Of a stretch of 64,000 bases of DNA, positions 15,191 through 24,148 are shown piece by piece. The notes beneath the pieces are model-generated. The model searched no databases, was not told where the DNA came from, and was given only the letters and a program-made list of their open reading frames with translations. Location of the stretch: NCBI GenBank assembly GCA_036389135.1, contig DASVQP010000019.1:62001-126000 (forward strand), read 5' to 3'. The position numbers and the translations under genes are program-made. Within the stretch, counting starts at the first letter, position 1, and every line of letters begins with the position of its first letter. The DNA is from Longimicrobium sp. (lineage in GTDB: Bacteria; Gemmatimonadota; Gemmatimonadetes; Longimicrobiales; Longimicrobiaceae).

Positions 15191-16758
15191 GACGCCCCTC
15201 GGGTGCGATTCCACCTACGTGGGTAGAGTGCACGCTCTCCGATGTCGTAGAGTATGGAACAAACGAGCGAGCAGAACCAGCACAGATTCTGGAAGACACT
15301 TGGATATTGGAACTCGAAGACATCGAGAAGGACACGTCGCGGCTGCTTCGCCGTGTCCGGACCCCGGATCGCCAGCCGAAGAGCACGAAGAACAGGTTCA
15401 GACGAGGGGACATACTGTATGGCAAGCTTCGCCCGTATTTGAACAAAGTTCTCCAGGCTGATGAGGATGGCTGCTGCAGCACTGAGATTATGCCGGTTCG
15501 CCCACCATCGGAGCTTGATTCAACTTTTGTGCTGCACTGGCTACGGAGCCCGCAGTTTTCGCATTACGTCAACTCCGTTAGTCACGGGTTAACGATGCCT
15601 CGGCTCGGCACCGCCGCGGCGCGGCGCGCGCCGTTTGTGCTTGCGCCCGCGGCGGAACAGCGACGGATATCCGAGAAGTTGCGAATACTTCTATCCCGCG
15701 CGGACAGGTGCCGCAGTCATTTATCTCGTGTTCCGTCGCTCATGTCTCGGCTGCGGCTGGCGATTCTAACGTACGCCACATCCGGCGAACTGACAGTTGA
15801 CTGGCGTTCGCAACATCAAGTTTCAGGTGGTTGGAAGACTGTTAGCCTCTCCGAGGTAGCCTCTGGGTTCTCTTACGGATCAGCTGCGAAGTCAGCGGAG
15901 TCCGGTGAGGTCCCTGTGCTCCGGATGGGGAATATCCAAGATGGGCATATTGACTGGTCCGACCTGGTGTATACGTCTAATCCATCCGAGATCAACAAGT
16001 ATTCACTCGAACCTGGCGATGTTCTCTTCAATCGCACAAACAGTCCCGAGCTCGTGGGGAAGACAGCAGTCTACCATGGCGAGCGAGAGGCCATCTATGC
16101 TGGCTATCTGATTCGAGTACGTTGCCAAGGGAGCGTGTTACCCGATTTCCTAAGCTACAGCTTGAACAGTTCTCAAGGACGCGAGTATTGTCAGCGAGTG
16201 AAGTCAGACGGGGTGAGCCAATCAAACATCAATGCTAAAAAGCTGGCCTCTTATCAGTTTGCACTACCGACTCTGGCGGAGCAACACGAAATTACTGCGC
16301 GTGTAGAGCGCCTGTTAAATGGTGTTAACGAACTTGAAGCGCGTTACAAAACGGTTCGTCTCGCAGTTAATCAATTCGTGCCGGCTCTACTAGCACTGGC
16401 CTACAGAGGTGAACTAGTACCACAAGATCCACAGGATGAACCCGCATCCCGCCTTCTCGACCGGATCAAGTTCGCACGAGCCGCCGTAGCGCCAATTGCT
16501 CGTGAGCCACAACAGTTTTCTCCCATTCCGCGTGCTCCTCGCGAGAGGTCGGCTATGACAAAATCCCGATCAGACGCAGATGTATACCACCAACCATATC
16601 TCGCGCGTTTACTGCGCGAGACGGTGCAACCAGCCACCGTTGACGGACTATTTCGGCGCGCAGGCCTCTCTGTGTCGGATTTCTACAAGCAGCTTGCCTG
16701 GGAGGTCGACCAGAAGTTCATCAACGATTCGCGGGACTATTTGGAGGCGTTACAATGA
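15187..16758 (+). CDS. hsdS: type I restriction-modification specificity subunit S with C-terminal extension
   Basis: The 523-residue protein has two target-recognition domains. TRD1 spans about 10-180 (IPPTWVECTLSDV; GDILYGKLRPYL; SHGLTMPRL) and TRD2 about 210-400 (GWKTVSLSEVASGFSYGS; GDVLFNRTNSPELVGKTAVY; SQSNINAKKLASYQFALP). Each is followed by a spacer helix (PAAEQRRISEKLRILLSRAD; TLAEQHEITARVERLLNGV). A tail of about 90 residues (435-523) goes beyond the usual HsdS length and resembles the small helical domain found at the C-terminus of EcoEI-type HsdR, which may dock the downstream effector proteins. The start is ATG at 15187 within the hsdM stop; the end overlaps the ATPase start (ATGA). 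Confidence 0.93.
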   Translation: MRRPSGAIPPTWVECTLSDVVEYGTNERAEPAQILEDTWILELEDIEKDTSRLLRRVRTPDRQPKSTKNRFRRGDILYGKLRPYLNKVLQADEDGCCSTEIMPVRPPSELDSTFVLHWLRSPQFSHYVNSVSHGLTMPRLGTAAARRAPFVLAPAAEQRRISEKLRILLSRADRCRSHLSRVPSLMSRLRLAILTYATSGELTVDWRSQHQVSGGWKTVSLSEVASGFSYGSAAKSAESGEVPVLRMGNIQDGHIDWSDLVYTSNPSEINKYSLEPGDVLFNRTNSPELVGKTAVYHGEREAIYAGYLIRVRCQGSVLPDFLSYSLNSSQGREYCQRVKSDGVSQSNINAKKLASYQFALPTLAEQHEITARVERLLNGVNELEARYKTVRLAVNQFVPALLALAYRGELVPQDPQDEPASRLLDRIKFARAAVAPIAREPQQFSPIPRAPRERSAMTKSRSDADVYHQPYLARLLRETVQPATVDGLFRRAGLSVSDFYKQLAWEVDQKFINDSRDYLEALQ

Positions 16759-18335
16759 GACTAGATCGCGTGTATATAGAAGGTTATAAAAATTTGCATG
16801 GCATTACCGTGGATTTCAGTACCGAAACTCTGACCACCGTGATCATCGGTCAGAATGGCACCGGGAAGTCAAACCTGATTGAGGCGATCACTGACGTTTT
16901 TCGGTATGTAGATATCAATCGAGGAGATATCCGTTTCAGATACGAGGTAGACTACAGGATCGCCGGGAACAGTGTGAGATTAACAAACCGCGGGCGGGCT
17001 CCCGCGGTGTTGGTGAATGGCAAGGCCCTTTCCCGAGGGGAATTCGAGGCGGAGCGGTCGCAACTTTTCCCAGACTTAGTTTTTGGTTACTACTCAGGCG
17101 ACCGCCGAAGATTGGAAACGCTCTTTGATAGCCACCAACGGCGATACTATGACGCCATCAAAACCAACAATGATCCTGCCGAGTGCCAAGAGGCGCTTGA
17201 GGCTCGTCGGCTGTTCTACTGCAGGCCTATCCACGGGGTATTTGCACTCCTAGCATTCTTTGCTTTTCCAGAGGCGTCAGTTACGTCTCTTCTGGCAGAT
17301 AAGTTGGGGATCACAGGGTTCCACTCTGCTCTTGCGCTGTTCCATGAGCCTTGGTTTTCAAAGAGCACGCGCAAGACTCGGCTTCGGGACGCGCATGAGT
17401 TATGGGGTGCAGAGGGTCCTGCTGGCGCTTGCGCGCGGGCACTGCGCGATGTAGCGTTTCATCCGCTTGCGTTAGAGGACAATCCCATCGACGACTACCG
17501 AGACAAAGGCGGGTCTGAGGCACAGTTCGCCGCGTTTCTTCGCACGGCCGATGCTCTCAAGGAGTTAGCCGATCAGTACCAAGGAGATCTTGCGTTGTTC
17601 TCTGCGCTGGAAGCGGTGGATATTTCCGATCTCATCCGTGATCTCCATCTTTGGGTCACCCGTAGAAATGATGACACAGGGGATGTATCCTTCGCAGATC
17701 TCTCGGATGGCGAGCGACAACTCCTGATGGTTTTGGGACTTATTCGAGTCTCACGTGGGCGACGGGCGTTGTTTCTGCTTGACGAACCTGATACCCATCT
17801 AAATCCTGTCTGGCAGCACGCCTACCTAAACCTGCTCCGGGATTGGACCGGCATCGCGGCAGATGCAGAGAACTGTCACATCATAATGACATCTCATAAC
17901 CCACTTACGATTTCGGCACTAAGCAAGGAGGAAGTTCGCGTGCTGTTCGTTGATGACACGGGCAAGGTGTCCGCAGGGGCACCTTACACCGATCCACGGG
18001 GGATGGGATTTACTGCCACGTTGACCGAGATATTTGGCCTACCTACTACTCTTGATCCTGAGACACAACGGCTGGTCGACGCGAGGAACTCGCTTGCACG
18101 TCTGGAGGAGAGAACAGCTGAGCAGGAGCAACGGTTAGTTCTGCTAAATGATCAACTCGCGCGACTAGGTTTCATGTTCGAGGATCGGGAGCCGCTATAC
18201 CAAGATTTCCTTCATGCATGGCAGGACGTGCGTTATGCTGATCGCCCGCCACTTAGCCCAGAGGAAGCGGCCCGGCGCCACGGAGTTATGAGCGCACTCA
18301 TCAAGAGACTGTTGGATAACGGATCTACCGCATGA
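16755..18335 (+). CDS. PtuA-like ABC-type ATPase of the modification operon
   Basis: The 526-residue protein starts with RVYIEGYKNLHGITVDFS. It has Walker A GQNGTGKS at residues 32-39, ABC signature LSDGE at 316-320, Walker B ALFLLDE (D343, E344) and H-loop TSHNP (H381). The ATPase halves are separated by a long insert with FGYYSGDRRRLETLFDSH, and a C-terminal coiled region follows (LARLEERTAEQEQRLVLLNDQL). This is the SMC/RecF-like ATPase type found as PtuA in Septu and retron-Eco7. As I recall, it matches proteins named restriction system-associated AAA family ATPase. ATP-driven control of the partner nuclease is the expected role. Its ATG overlaps the hsdS stop and its stop overlaps the nuclease start, both as ATGA. 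Confidence 0.88.
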   Translation: MRLDRVYIEGYKNLHGITVDFSTETLTTVIIGQNGTGKSNLIEAITDVFRYVDINRGDIRFRYEVDYRIAGNSVRLTNRGRAPAVLVNGKALSRGEFEAERSQLFPDLVFGYYSGDRRRLETLFDSHQRRYYDAIKTNNDPAECQEALEARRLFYCRPIHGVFALLAFFAFPEASVTSLLADKLGITGFHSALALFHEPWFSKSTRKTRLRDAHELWGAEGPAGACARALRDVAFHPLALEDNPIDDYRDKGGSEAQFAAFLRTADALKELADQYQGDLALFSALEAVDISDLIRDLHLWVTRRNDDTGDVSFADLSDGERQLLMVLGLIRVSRGRRALFLLDEPDTHLNPVWQHAYLNLLRDWTGIAADAENCHIIMTSHNPLTISALSKEEVRVLFVDDTGKVSAGAPYTDPRGMGFTATLTEIFGLPTTLDPETQRLVDARNSLARLEERTAEQEQRLVLLNDQLARLGFMFEDREPLYQDFLHAWQDVRYADRPPLSPEEAARRHGVMSALIKRLLDNGSTA

Positions 18336-19186
18336 TTTACATTCGACGTGACGCTAATCTCATCCCGGCAAAGGTGCTCAGGGTGGCGGAACGGGCACAG
18401 CAACAGCTTGAGAAACTGCCAGCTACTGAGCGGCCCGCTTTTATCCGGAAGAAATCACACATATGGCGGGCGTTTGCTCGTCACCTCTCTCGAATGTCGT
18501 ATGGCAAGTGTTGGTATTCCGAAAGTCTTGAGCCACAATCCTTTTTCGACGTTGACCACTTTCGCCCTAAACTTGAAGCTCGTCGATCCGAGGAGTTAAC
18601 AGAAATCGGATACCAGTGGCTCGCGTTCTCGTGGGAGAACTTCAGGTACGCCGCGGGACGCTCGAACCGGATCAGCAAGGACGAAGATACCGGAGATCTA
18701 CGTGGAAAGGGGAATTGGTTTCCACTTCTTGATCGTAGTCCAAAAGCATGCTGGACTGATCGGTGCGAAAGCTCAGAACTCCCGGTCCTTTTGGATCCTG
18801 TTGTCGAAGCAGATGTCCGGTTGCTCGATGTTGAGAGTACGGGAGCGTTGATACCGAGTGTGTTCTGTATCGGCGCGACACGGCGGCACCGCGTCGAACG
18901 CTCAATCGAGTTATATGGCCTGAATCTACCACGCCTGGTGGAAGCCCGGAAGCGACAGATGCGACTCGTTGTAGACCTCTATGAGACGCTGCTACAAACA
19001 CTACATGCAGGTAGTTTGTCGGACATCGTCGCTGATGAACTTCCGATCGAGAAGCAAGCGGAGATGATAAAACAAACCACGCTCCCTAACAGCCCTTACT
19101 CAAAGGCGGCAAGAGCCCAGTTGATTCGCTTAGGATTGGGTGAACTCTGTGCAGGGCCTGAAGAGCTTCCAAATCTGGCTGCGTAG
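18332..19186 (+). CDS. PtuB-like HNH endonuclease, degenerate zinc Cys pairs
   Basis: The 284-residue protein carries an HNH-type core: GKCWYSE at 58-64, FDVDHFRPK with D75-H76, and YQWLAFSWENFRYA with N103. Then come SNR at 111-113 and a GNWFPLLD segment. This order (CxYCE...DHFRPK...YxWLxxxWxN...FPL) is that of the retron/Septu HNH family containing PtuB. The usual second Cys of the first pair is Ser63 and the CxxCN pair is replaced by GRSN, so zinc binding may be altered or lost while the catalytic His and Asn remain. It is the last gene of the operon, starting within the ATPase stop. It is the likely DNA- or RNA-cutting effector, replacing the missing HsdR. Confidence 0.82.
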   Translation: MIYIRRDANLIPAKVLRVAERAQQQLEKLPATERPAFIRKKSHIWRAFARHLSRMSYGKCWYSESLEPQSFFDVDHFRPKLEARRSEELTEIGYQWLAFSWENFRYAAGRSNRISKDEDTGDLRGKGNWFPLLDRSPKACWTDRCESSELPVLLDPVVEADVRLLDVESTGALIPSVFCIGATRRHRVERSIELYGLNLPRLVEARKRQMRLVVDLYETLLQTLHAGSLSDIVADELPIEKQAEMIKQTTLPNSPYSKAARAQLIRLGLGELCAGPEELPNLAA

Positions 19187-19887
19187 CAAACGTTGTCACA
19201 ATGCGGACTGCCGCCGCTTGACTCCGGGTGGGCAGAGCCATGACTAATCGGGGTTGGATCGCGTTGAGCAATCCGGCCATTGCGCTTTCATCGCCGTACC
19301 ATGCTCACCCGCCCGCCCGCGCCGTTCCCAGCATCCGCTCCACATCCCCCGCGCGTGCAGTGCCGCGCGCGCACGTCAGGCAAGCGCGACAAGCAGCCCG
19401 GTGCGAATGTGCGTTTCGTCCAGGAGATCGCGGGCGAGGTAGCCTCGCGCTTGAGCCGCGAATGGGCGCAACTTCCGCAGGCGCTCCAGAGTCTGGCCAA
19501 GCGCCGATGCGCGGGTTCCGGCGAGCGGGGCATGTGGTACGGGTCCCCCGACCCGTTCCTCCCGCCGTGCAGGCGGCCCAGGTGTGCTCCACGCAAATTA
19601 CGCCATGAGGGGGGCGAGCCCGTGAGGCCCGACGCGCTCCGGCTCCGCGAGATGGCGTCCACCAGCGCAGGATCGGCCGCCGTGCGAGTGAGCACCACAC
19701 GCTCGCGAGTTGCCCGGCGGTGAACCACCCCCCAAAGGACCCGCCGCCACCATCCCCCACCGCTTCCAAGCCTGAGGGGGCCGGGAGGCGGCGAGCGATA
19801 ATGTAGCCTACCCCAGCGGGACGCGGCACGCCGGATGCGGCGCGGGCACACCTCCGCCTCCGAGAACCCGTACTTCGAATCACCCGA
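19187..19887. other. 700-base region without a confident gene
   Basis: G+C rises back to the genome level within this stretch, marking the right end of the island. A minus-strand frame ending at 19376 reads LGQTLERLRKLRPFAAQARGYL then DLLDETHIRTGLLVALA and could be a remnant of a gene tail. No start or family is recognisable. No integrase, tRNA or direct repeat marking an attachment site was seen. Confidence 0.5.
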
Positions 19888-20700
19888 ATGGACACATCGT
19901 ACTCCCCGCCCGTGGCCCAGCTGCTGGAGCTCGGCGAGGACCCGGCCCGCCAGAACCCGTGGCCCGACTACCTGGCACTGGGGCTCACGCGCGAGCACGC
20001 GCCGGAGCTGATCCGCCTGCTCACTGATCCGGAGGTGCAGGAATACGACGAGGACAGCCCTCGCGGGTTCTGGCCGCCGATCCATGCGTGGCGGGCGCTG
20101 GGGCAGCTTCAGGCGGAGGAGGCGCTGGAGCCGCTCGCGACGCTGCTCCAGGAGCCGCAGGACGAGGAGGACGACTGGAGGCTCACCGAAATTCCCAGGG
20201 TGCTCGGGATGATCGGCCCGGCCGCGATCCCCGTAGCTAAGAGAATGGTGGCGCGGGAAGATCTGGACGAATTTACCCGCTACGCCGGCATGCACGTGCT
20301 GACGGAGGTGGCGGCCCGCTGGCCAGAGACGCGGGACCAGGCCGTCGAATTTCTGATGGCGTTTCTCCGCGACTGGGAAGATCGCGATCCCGAGTTCAAC
20401 GCATTCGTAATCTCCTATCTGATGGACCTGGACGCGACGGAGGCCGCACCCCTCATGACCGACGCGTTCGAGGCGGGCGCGGTCGATCTCTCGATGGCCG
20501 GCGACTGGGAGGACGTGCAGGTACAGATGGGGCTGCTCCCGGAGCGCACCAAGCCTCGCGCGGACAACTTCCCGTTCAAAATGCGTACTCCGTCGGCGCC
20601 CCCCGCGGAGGCCGCGCCCAAGCGCGGCCGCGCGGGTCAGAAGACGAAGAACCGGCGCAAGGACGCCAAAGCCGCGCGCAAGCGAAACCGGCGCAGGTAG
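19888..20700 (+). CDS. HEAT-repeat-like protein with basic tail
   Basis: The 270-residue protein opens MDTSYSPPVAQLLELGEDPA and contains IHAWRALGQLQAEEALEPLATLL, ending its helical part with GDWEDVQVQMGLLPERT. Pairs of amphipathic helices with LGxLxxxEALxPL spacing suggest PBS-lyase HEAT-like repeats. The last 40 residues are Lys/Arg-rich (KRGRAGQKTKNRRKDAKAARKRNRRR region), as seen in SEC-C-associated relatives, and may bind nucleic acid. Proteins with the same N-terminal wording occur widely but have no known function. It is monocistronic, followed by a strong hairpin. Confidence 0.7.
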   Translation: MDTSYSPPVAQLLELGEDPARQNPWPDYLALGLTREHAPELIRLLTDPEVQEYDEDSPRGFWPPIHAWRALGQLQAEEALEPLATLLQEPQDEEDDWRLTEIPRVLGMIGPAAIPVAKRMVAREDLDEFTRYAGMHVLTEVAARWPETRDQAVEFLMAFLRDWEDRDPEFNAFVISYLMDLDATEAAPLMTDAFEAGAVDLSMAGDWEDVQVQMGLLPERTKPRADNFPFKMRTPSAPPAEAAPKRGRAGQKTKNRRKDAKAARKRNRRR

Positions 20701-20718
20701 CCACGGCAGCCGCACGAA

Positions 20719-20754
20719 CGAAGGCGCGGAGAGGATGTTCTCTCCGCGCCTTCG
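20719..20754. terminator. bidirectional terminator between convergent genes
   Basis: A perfect 15-bp stem pairs 20719-20733 with 20740-20754, with a 6-base loop, between the ends of the HEAT gene (+) and the AGCS symporter gene (-). A half copy of repeat family B (CTGTGTCTCTGTGTG, about 20759-20773) lies next to it. Confidence 0.8.
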
Positions 20755-20793
20755 TCATCTGTGTCTCTGTGTGGGGCGCAGCTCAGACCGCCG

Positions 20794-22464
20794 CTACGTC
20801 GCCCGCTCCAGCCCGCCCGCCTTGTGCTTCGCCCAGTACCCGTCCAGCTCGCGCTTGACCCGCCCCGCCAGGAAGTACAGCCCCAGCATGTTGGGGAAGG
20901 CCATCCCCAGGATCATCAGGTCGCCAAAGTCCAGCACGTTGCTGGAGGTGATGATGGAGCCCAGGAAGACGAAGAGGAGGAACAGCCCCCGGTAGATCCC
21001 CGAGGACCGGTCGCCGAAGAGCCACGCCCAGCACCGCTCCCCGTAGTACGACCAGGAGATCATGGTGGAGAAGGCAAAGAGGAAGACGGCCAGGGAAAGC
21101 ACGTATGGGAACCAGGAGATCTGCTCACCGAAGGCGCGCGACGTCAGCGCGGCGCCCTTGCGGCCGGTGATCAGGTCCTGGTACGCCGGGTTGTTGTACG
21201 CGCCGGTCACGACCATCACCACGGCCGTCATGGTGCACACCACCACCGTGTCGATGAACGGCTCCAGCAGCGACACGATCCCTTCGCGCACGGGGTAGTC
21301 CGTCTTCGCCGCCGAGTGGGCGATGGCCGCCGAGCCGACGCCGGCCTCGTTGGAGAAGGCCGCGCGCTGGAAGCCCACCACCAGCGTGCCGATGAGCCCG
21401 CCGTAGGCAGCGTCCGGGTTGAACGCCCCGGTGAAGATGGAGGCGAACGCCGCCGGCACCGCCTCCACGTTCATGACGATCACCGCCAGCGCCGCCAGCA
21501 CGTACACGCCGCACATGATGGGGACGATCTTGTCCGCCACGTTCGCGATGCGCTTGATGCCGCCCACGATGACGATCCCCGTCAGCAGCGTCATCACCAG
21601 GCCGTACGCCCACGGGTACTGGCCGAGCGCGGGAATCGTCTCCTGCATGGCGTTGAGCGACTGGTTCACCTGGAACGAGTTGCCGCCGCCCAGCGAGCCG
21701 CCCACGCACAGCACGGCGAACGACACGGCCAGGAACTTCCCGAGCCTGGGCAGCCCGCGCTCCGCCAGCCCCTCGCTGAGGTAGTACATCGCTCCGCCCA
21801 TCAGCCGTCCGTCCGGACGTATCTTGCGGAACTGCTGGCCGAGCGTGCACTCCGTGAACTTGGAGGCCATTCCCAGGAAGCCCGCCACGATCATCCAGAA
21901 AGTGGCGCCGGGGCCACCCAGCGTAATGGCGATCGCCACGCCGGCGATGTTGCCCAGACCGACGGTCGCGGAGAGCGCGGTGGTGAGCGCCTGGAAGTGC
22001 GACACTTCGCCCCCGGCTCCCGGGGTGTCGTACCTGCCCCGCACCACCTGGATCGCGTGCCCGAAGCCGCGCAGGTTGATGAAGCGCATCCGGAACGTCA
22101 GGTACACGGCCCCCACCACCAGCCAGAGCACGGCCAGGGGGAGCGTGTGGTCCGGGTCCCAGAAGAGGACGTCGAAGAAGAAGACGGAGCCAATGACGGC
22201 GTTCACGCTGCCCATCGCACGGTCGATCGCGCCCATCACGCCGCCCTGCGCCGGAGCGGGTGCGGGGGGCACCGGGGCAGCCGCCTCGGGCTGGTCCGCG
22301 GGGAGCCCCGTGGCGCCGGGGGAGGTCCCCCGCCCTTCCAGCGCGGGCGGCGCACCCTGCGCCTGGCTGTCAGGGGCCTGCGCGGCCACCTGTACGACGA
22401 CGGAAGGAGTCGAGGCCAGCCAGAGTCCGAGCCCGGCAAGGGAAAGCAGCCGTGCGATTTTCAT
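20794..22464 (-). CDS. AGCS-family sodium:alanine/glycine symporter
   Basis: The 556-residue protein has the AGCS core from about residue 90 to 545. It includes [61 protein letters not shown] and [20 protein letters not shown], with about 11 membrane helices. It imports alanine or glycine with Na+. Unusually, the core is preceded by a cleavable-looking signal peptide ([25 protein letters not shown]) and a Pro/Ala-rich stretch of about 50 residues, so the mature N-terminus would be periplasmic. The ATG at 22464 is followed by KIAR and the signal; no better start lies closer to the core. Confidence 0.93.
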   Translation of the reverse strand: MKIARLLSLAGLGLWLASTPSVVVQVAAQAPDSQAQGAPPALEGRGTSPGATGLPADQPEAAAPVPPAPAPAQGGVMGAIDRAMGSVNAVIGSVFFFDVLFWDPDHTLPLAVLWLVVGAVYLTFRMRFINLRGFGHAIQVVRGRYDTPGAGGEVSHFQALTTALSATVGLGNIAGVAIAITLGGPGATFWMIVAGFLGMASKFTECTLGQQFRKIRPDGRLMGGAMYYLSEGLAERGLPRLGKFLAVSFAVLCVGGSLGGGNSFQVNQSLNAMQETIPALGQYPWAYGLVMTLLTGIVIVGGIKRIANVADKIVPIMCGVYVLAALAVIVMNVEAVPAAFASIFTGAFNPDAAYGGLIGTLVVGFQRAAFSNEAGVGSAAIAHSAAKTDYPVREGIVSLLEPFIDTVVVCTMTAVVMVVTGAYNNPAYQDLITGRKGAALTSRAFGEQISWFPYVLSLAVFLFAFSTMISWSYYGERCWAWLFGDRSSGIYRGLFLLFVFLGSIITSSNVLDFGDLMILGMAFPNMLGLYFLAGRVKRELDGYWAKHKAGGLERAT

Positions 22465-22624
22465 TGGACCGGTTTGGAGGCGGGGAGCGAGGGCGTGCGG
22501 CGCAACATGCGCGTGGTACGATGGGGCGCGCAACCTCGGGGAGTGCCACGAGCATGAGCGGATCACCCGCCGTACGCCTCCGCCAGGGGTGCAGCGACGA
22601 GGGTGGGGCCCCGGAACGGCGCGA

Positions 22625-23812
22625 TCAGGCCAGCGACAGATCGGTCTGTGAGGTGGCGACGGGGCCCGAAGGCCGCTCACTCCGGAGGGCCCGATTCAGC
22701 CGCTCCACGAAGCGCCGCTTCTTCATGTGCCGCCCGCGAACGGCAACGGTGCGCGCATCCGACTCGTCTTTTCGGCCGTCCCGCACCGCGATCTCGCGGA
22801 GGTCCATCAGGAGCCGCACGGCCTCGTCATAGGCCCCGGCGTTCTTCTGGCCGGCGAGCTCGTCCACCCGCGCCCAGGATTCCTCCTCGCGCTCCGCGAG
22901 GTCGTCCAGGCGGCGCTCGCGGGCAGCGGCCTCCGCGCGTTCACGCCGCGCCTGCTCCCGCGCGGCGTCCTCCTCCTCGGCACGGGCCCGCTCCGCCGAA
23001 ATCCGCTCCGCCGCTTCCAGCAGCTCCGCCACGGTGCGGGGCTCCGCGAGCTCCCCGCCGGGCTCGCCCTGCACCTCGCGGAAGCGGCGCAGCAGCTCCG
23101 CGCGCACGGAGGCGGGGTCGCGCTCGGCCACTCGCGCGAGGAGGTCGGCCGCTTCGGCGGCGGGGAGCGCGGCGACCCATGCCCGTACCCCCGCTGGGTC
23201 ATCGGTGGGCGCCGTGCTGGCGCTGCCCTCCGCCGCGGCCGCGATCAGGTCTGGGTCGATGCGCAGGAAGTCCGCGAAGGCGTGCTGCGCCGGCGTGAGA
23301 TCGCCGAGCCCCGGCGGAACCGGGGGCTCAAGCTCCTCGTCCGCAAGCTCGCCGGACCAGACGCACAGGAGCCACCCCAGATACAGCGCCCGGTGGTCCC
23401 CGCTCGCGATCTCGCCGCGCACCGCGACGATGGACGCCAGCACGCCCCCCGGCTCCAGCCATTCGTCATCCCCGCCGTCCAGCTCGCTGGTGAAGGAGAG
23501 GATCACGGGCTCGCCCTCCGCAGCCGCCGGATGGCCGGGGCAGTACCGGCGCGCGGTCTCCAGCTCCAGCGAACCGGGTGGTAGGCGGAAGAAGAGCTCG
23601 CGCGTTCCCCAGTTCGCCAGGTACAGGAAGGCGTCGAAGTACTGCTCCACCCAGGCGAACGCATCTCCCTTGAAGTCGCCCCACTGGTACTCGTTGACGA
23701 AGCGCGTGGGCGTGATCTCGGCGCGCGTGGAAACGGCGCGCAGCTCGCGCATCTCGGCCGGGGTGAGCTTCCGGTCAACCGCCAGGAACTCGTAGTACTG
23801 GTATTCGCTCAT
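22625..23812 (-). CDS. hypothetical protein with coiled-coil C-terminus
   Basis: The 395-residue protein begins [20 protein letters not shown] and continues [43 protein letters not shown]. This is a conserved N-terminal domain (about 1-190) of a widespread family without a known function. Residues about 250-345 are Ala/Glu/Arg-rich and predicted to form a long coiled coil ([19 protein letters not shown]). The tail is basic ([16 protein letters not shown]). In relatives I recall the family near SWIM zinc-finger genes, but none is here. ATG at 23812 fits the conserved [10 protein letters not shown] start; the open frame upstream is rejected. Confidence 0.75.
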   Translation of the reverse strand: MSEYQYYEFLAVDRKLTPAEMRELRAVSTRAEITPTRFVNEYQWGDFKGDAFAWVEQYFDAFLYLANWGTRELFFRLPPGSLELETARRYCPGHPAAAEGEPVILSFTSELDGGDDEWLEPGGVLASIVAVRGEIASGDHRALYLGWLLCVWSGELADEELEPPVPPGLGDLTPAQHAFADFLRIDPDLIAAAAEGSASTAPTDDPAGVRAWVAALPAAEAADLLARVAERDPASVRAELLRRFREVQGEPGGELAEPRTVAELLEAAERISAERARAEEEDAAREQARRERAEAAARERRLDDLAEREEESWARVDELAGQKNAGAYDEAVRLLMDLREIAVRDGRKDESDARTVAVRGRHMKKRRFVERLNRALRSERPSGPVATSQTDLSLA

Positions 23813-24148
23813 CCAGGCCCATTTGCCGATATTGAATCGATGCGTCGCGCCGGGGGCCACAGCACCGCGCCTCGGCGGGCTTTGGCGTTGTGTAGCGAGC
23901 CGAGGTCGTCCACGATCAACCGTCTGGTGCGGTTCATACTCGCTGGACGGCGCGGAGCATAGGCCACGATCCCGGAACGAAGGTAGGCGCTCCCCTGCGG
24001 CGAGCACAACGGCTTCAGACCCACAGCACGCCAGCCGAGCGAACCCACTTGCGTCGCGCGGGCGCGCGAAGCAGTTTCACGCCGCCACCGAACACCTGCC
24101 GAATCGCGGTGGCGTCCGAAGACCCCTGAACTTCCGCCGAGGTACCTC
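23813..24148. other. intergenic region, nothing recognised
   Basis: This 336-base region separates the divergent genes at 22625-23812 (-) and 24149-24631 (+). It must hold both promoters, but no clear -35/-10 pair, repeat or small gene stands out. Confidence 0.5.

Noticed and set aside
13742-19186. A conventional type I restriction system
   Set aside because: No HsdR-sized helicase-nuclease frame exists in or near the island. The only ATPase present is of ABC type rather than SF2, followed by an HNH protein.
19376-19560. Minus-strand frame with LGQTLERLRKLRPFAAQARGYL
   Set aside because: It looks partly protein-like, but no start, family or supporting signals could be found, so it is only mentioned in the gap description.
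22625-24007. Longer version of the gene at 22625-23812
   Set aside because: The extra N-terminal 65 residues are basic and low-quality, while [10 protein letters not shown] at 23812 is the conserved start of the family.
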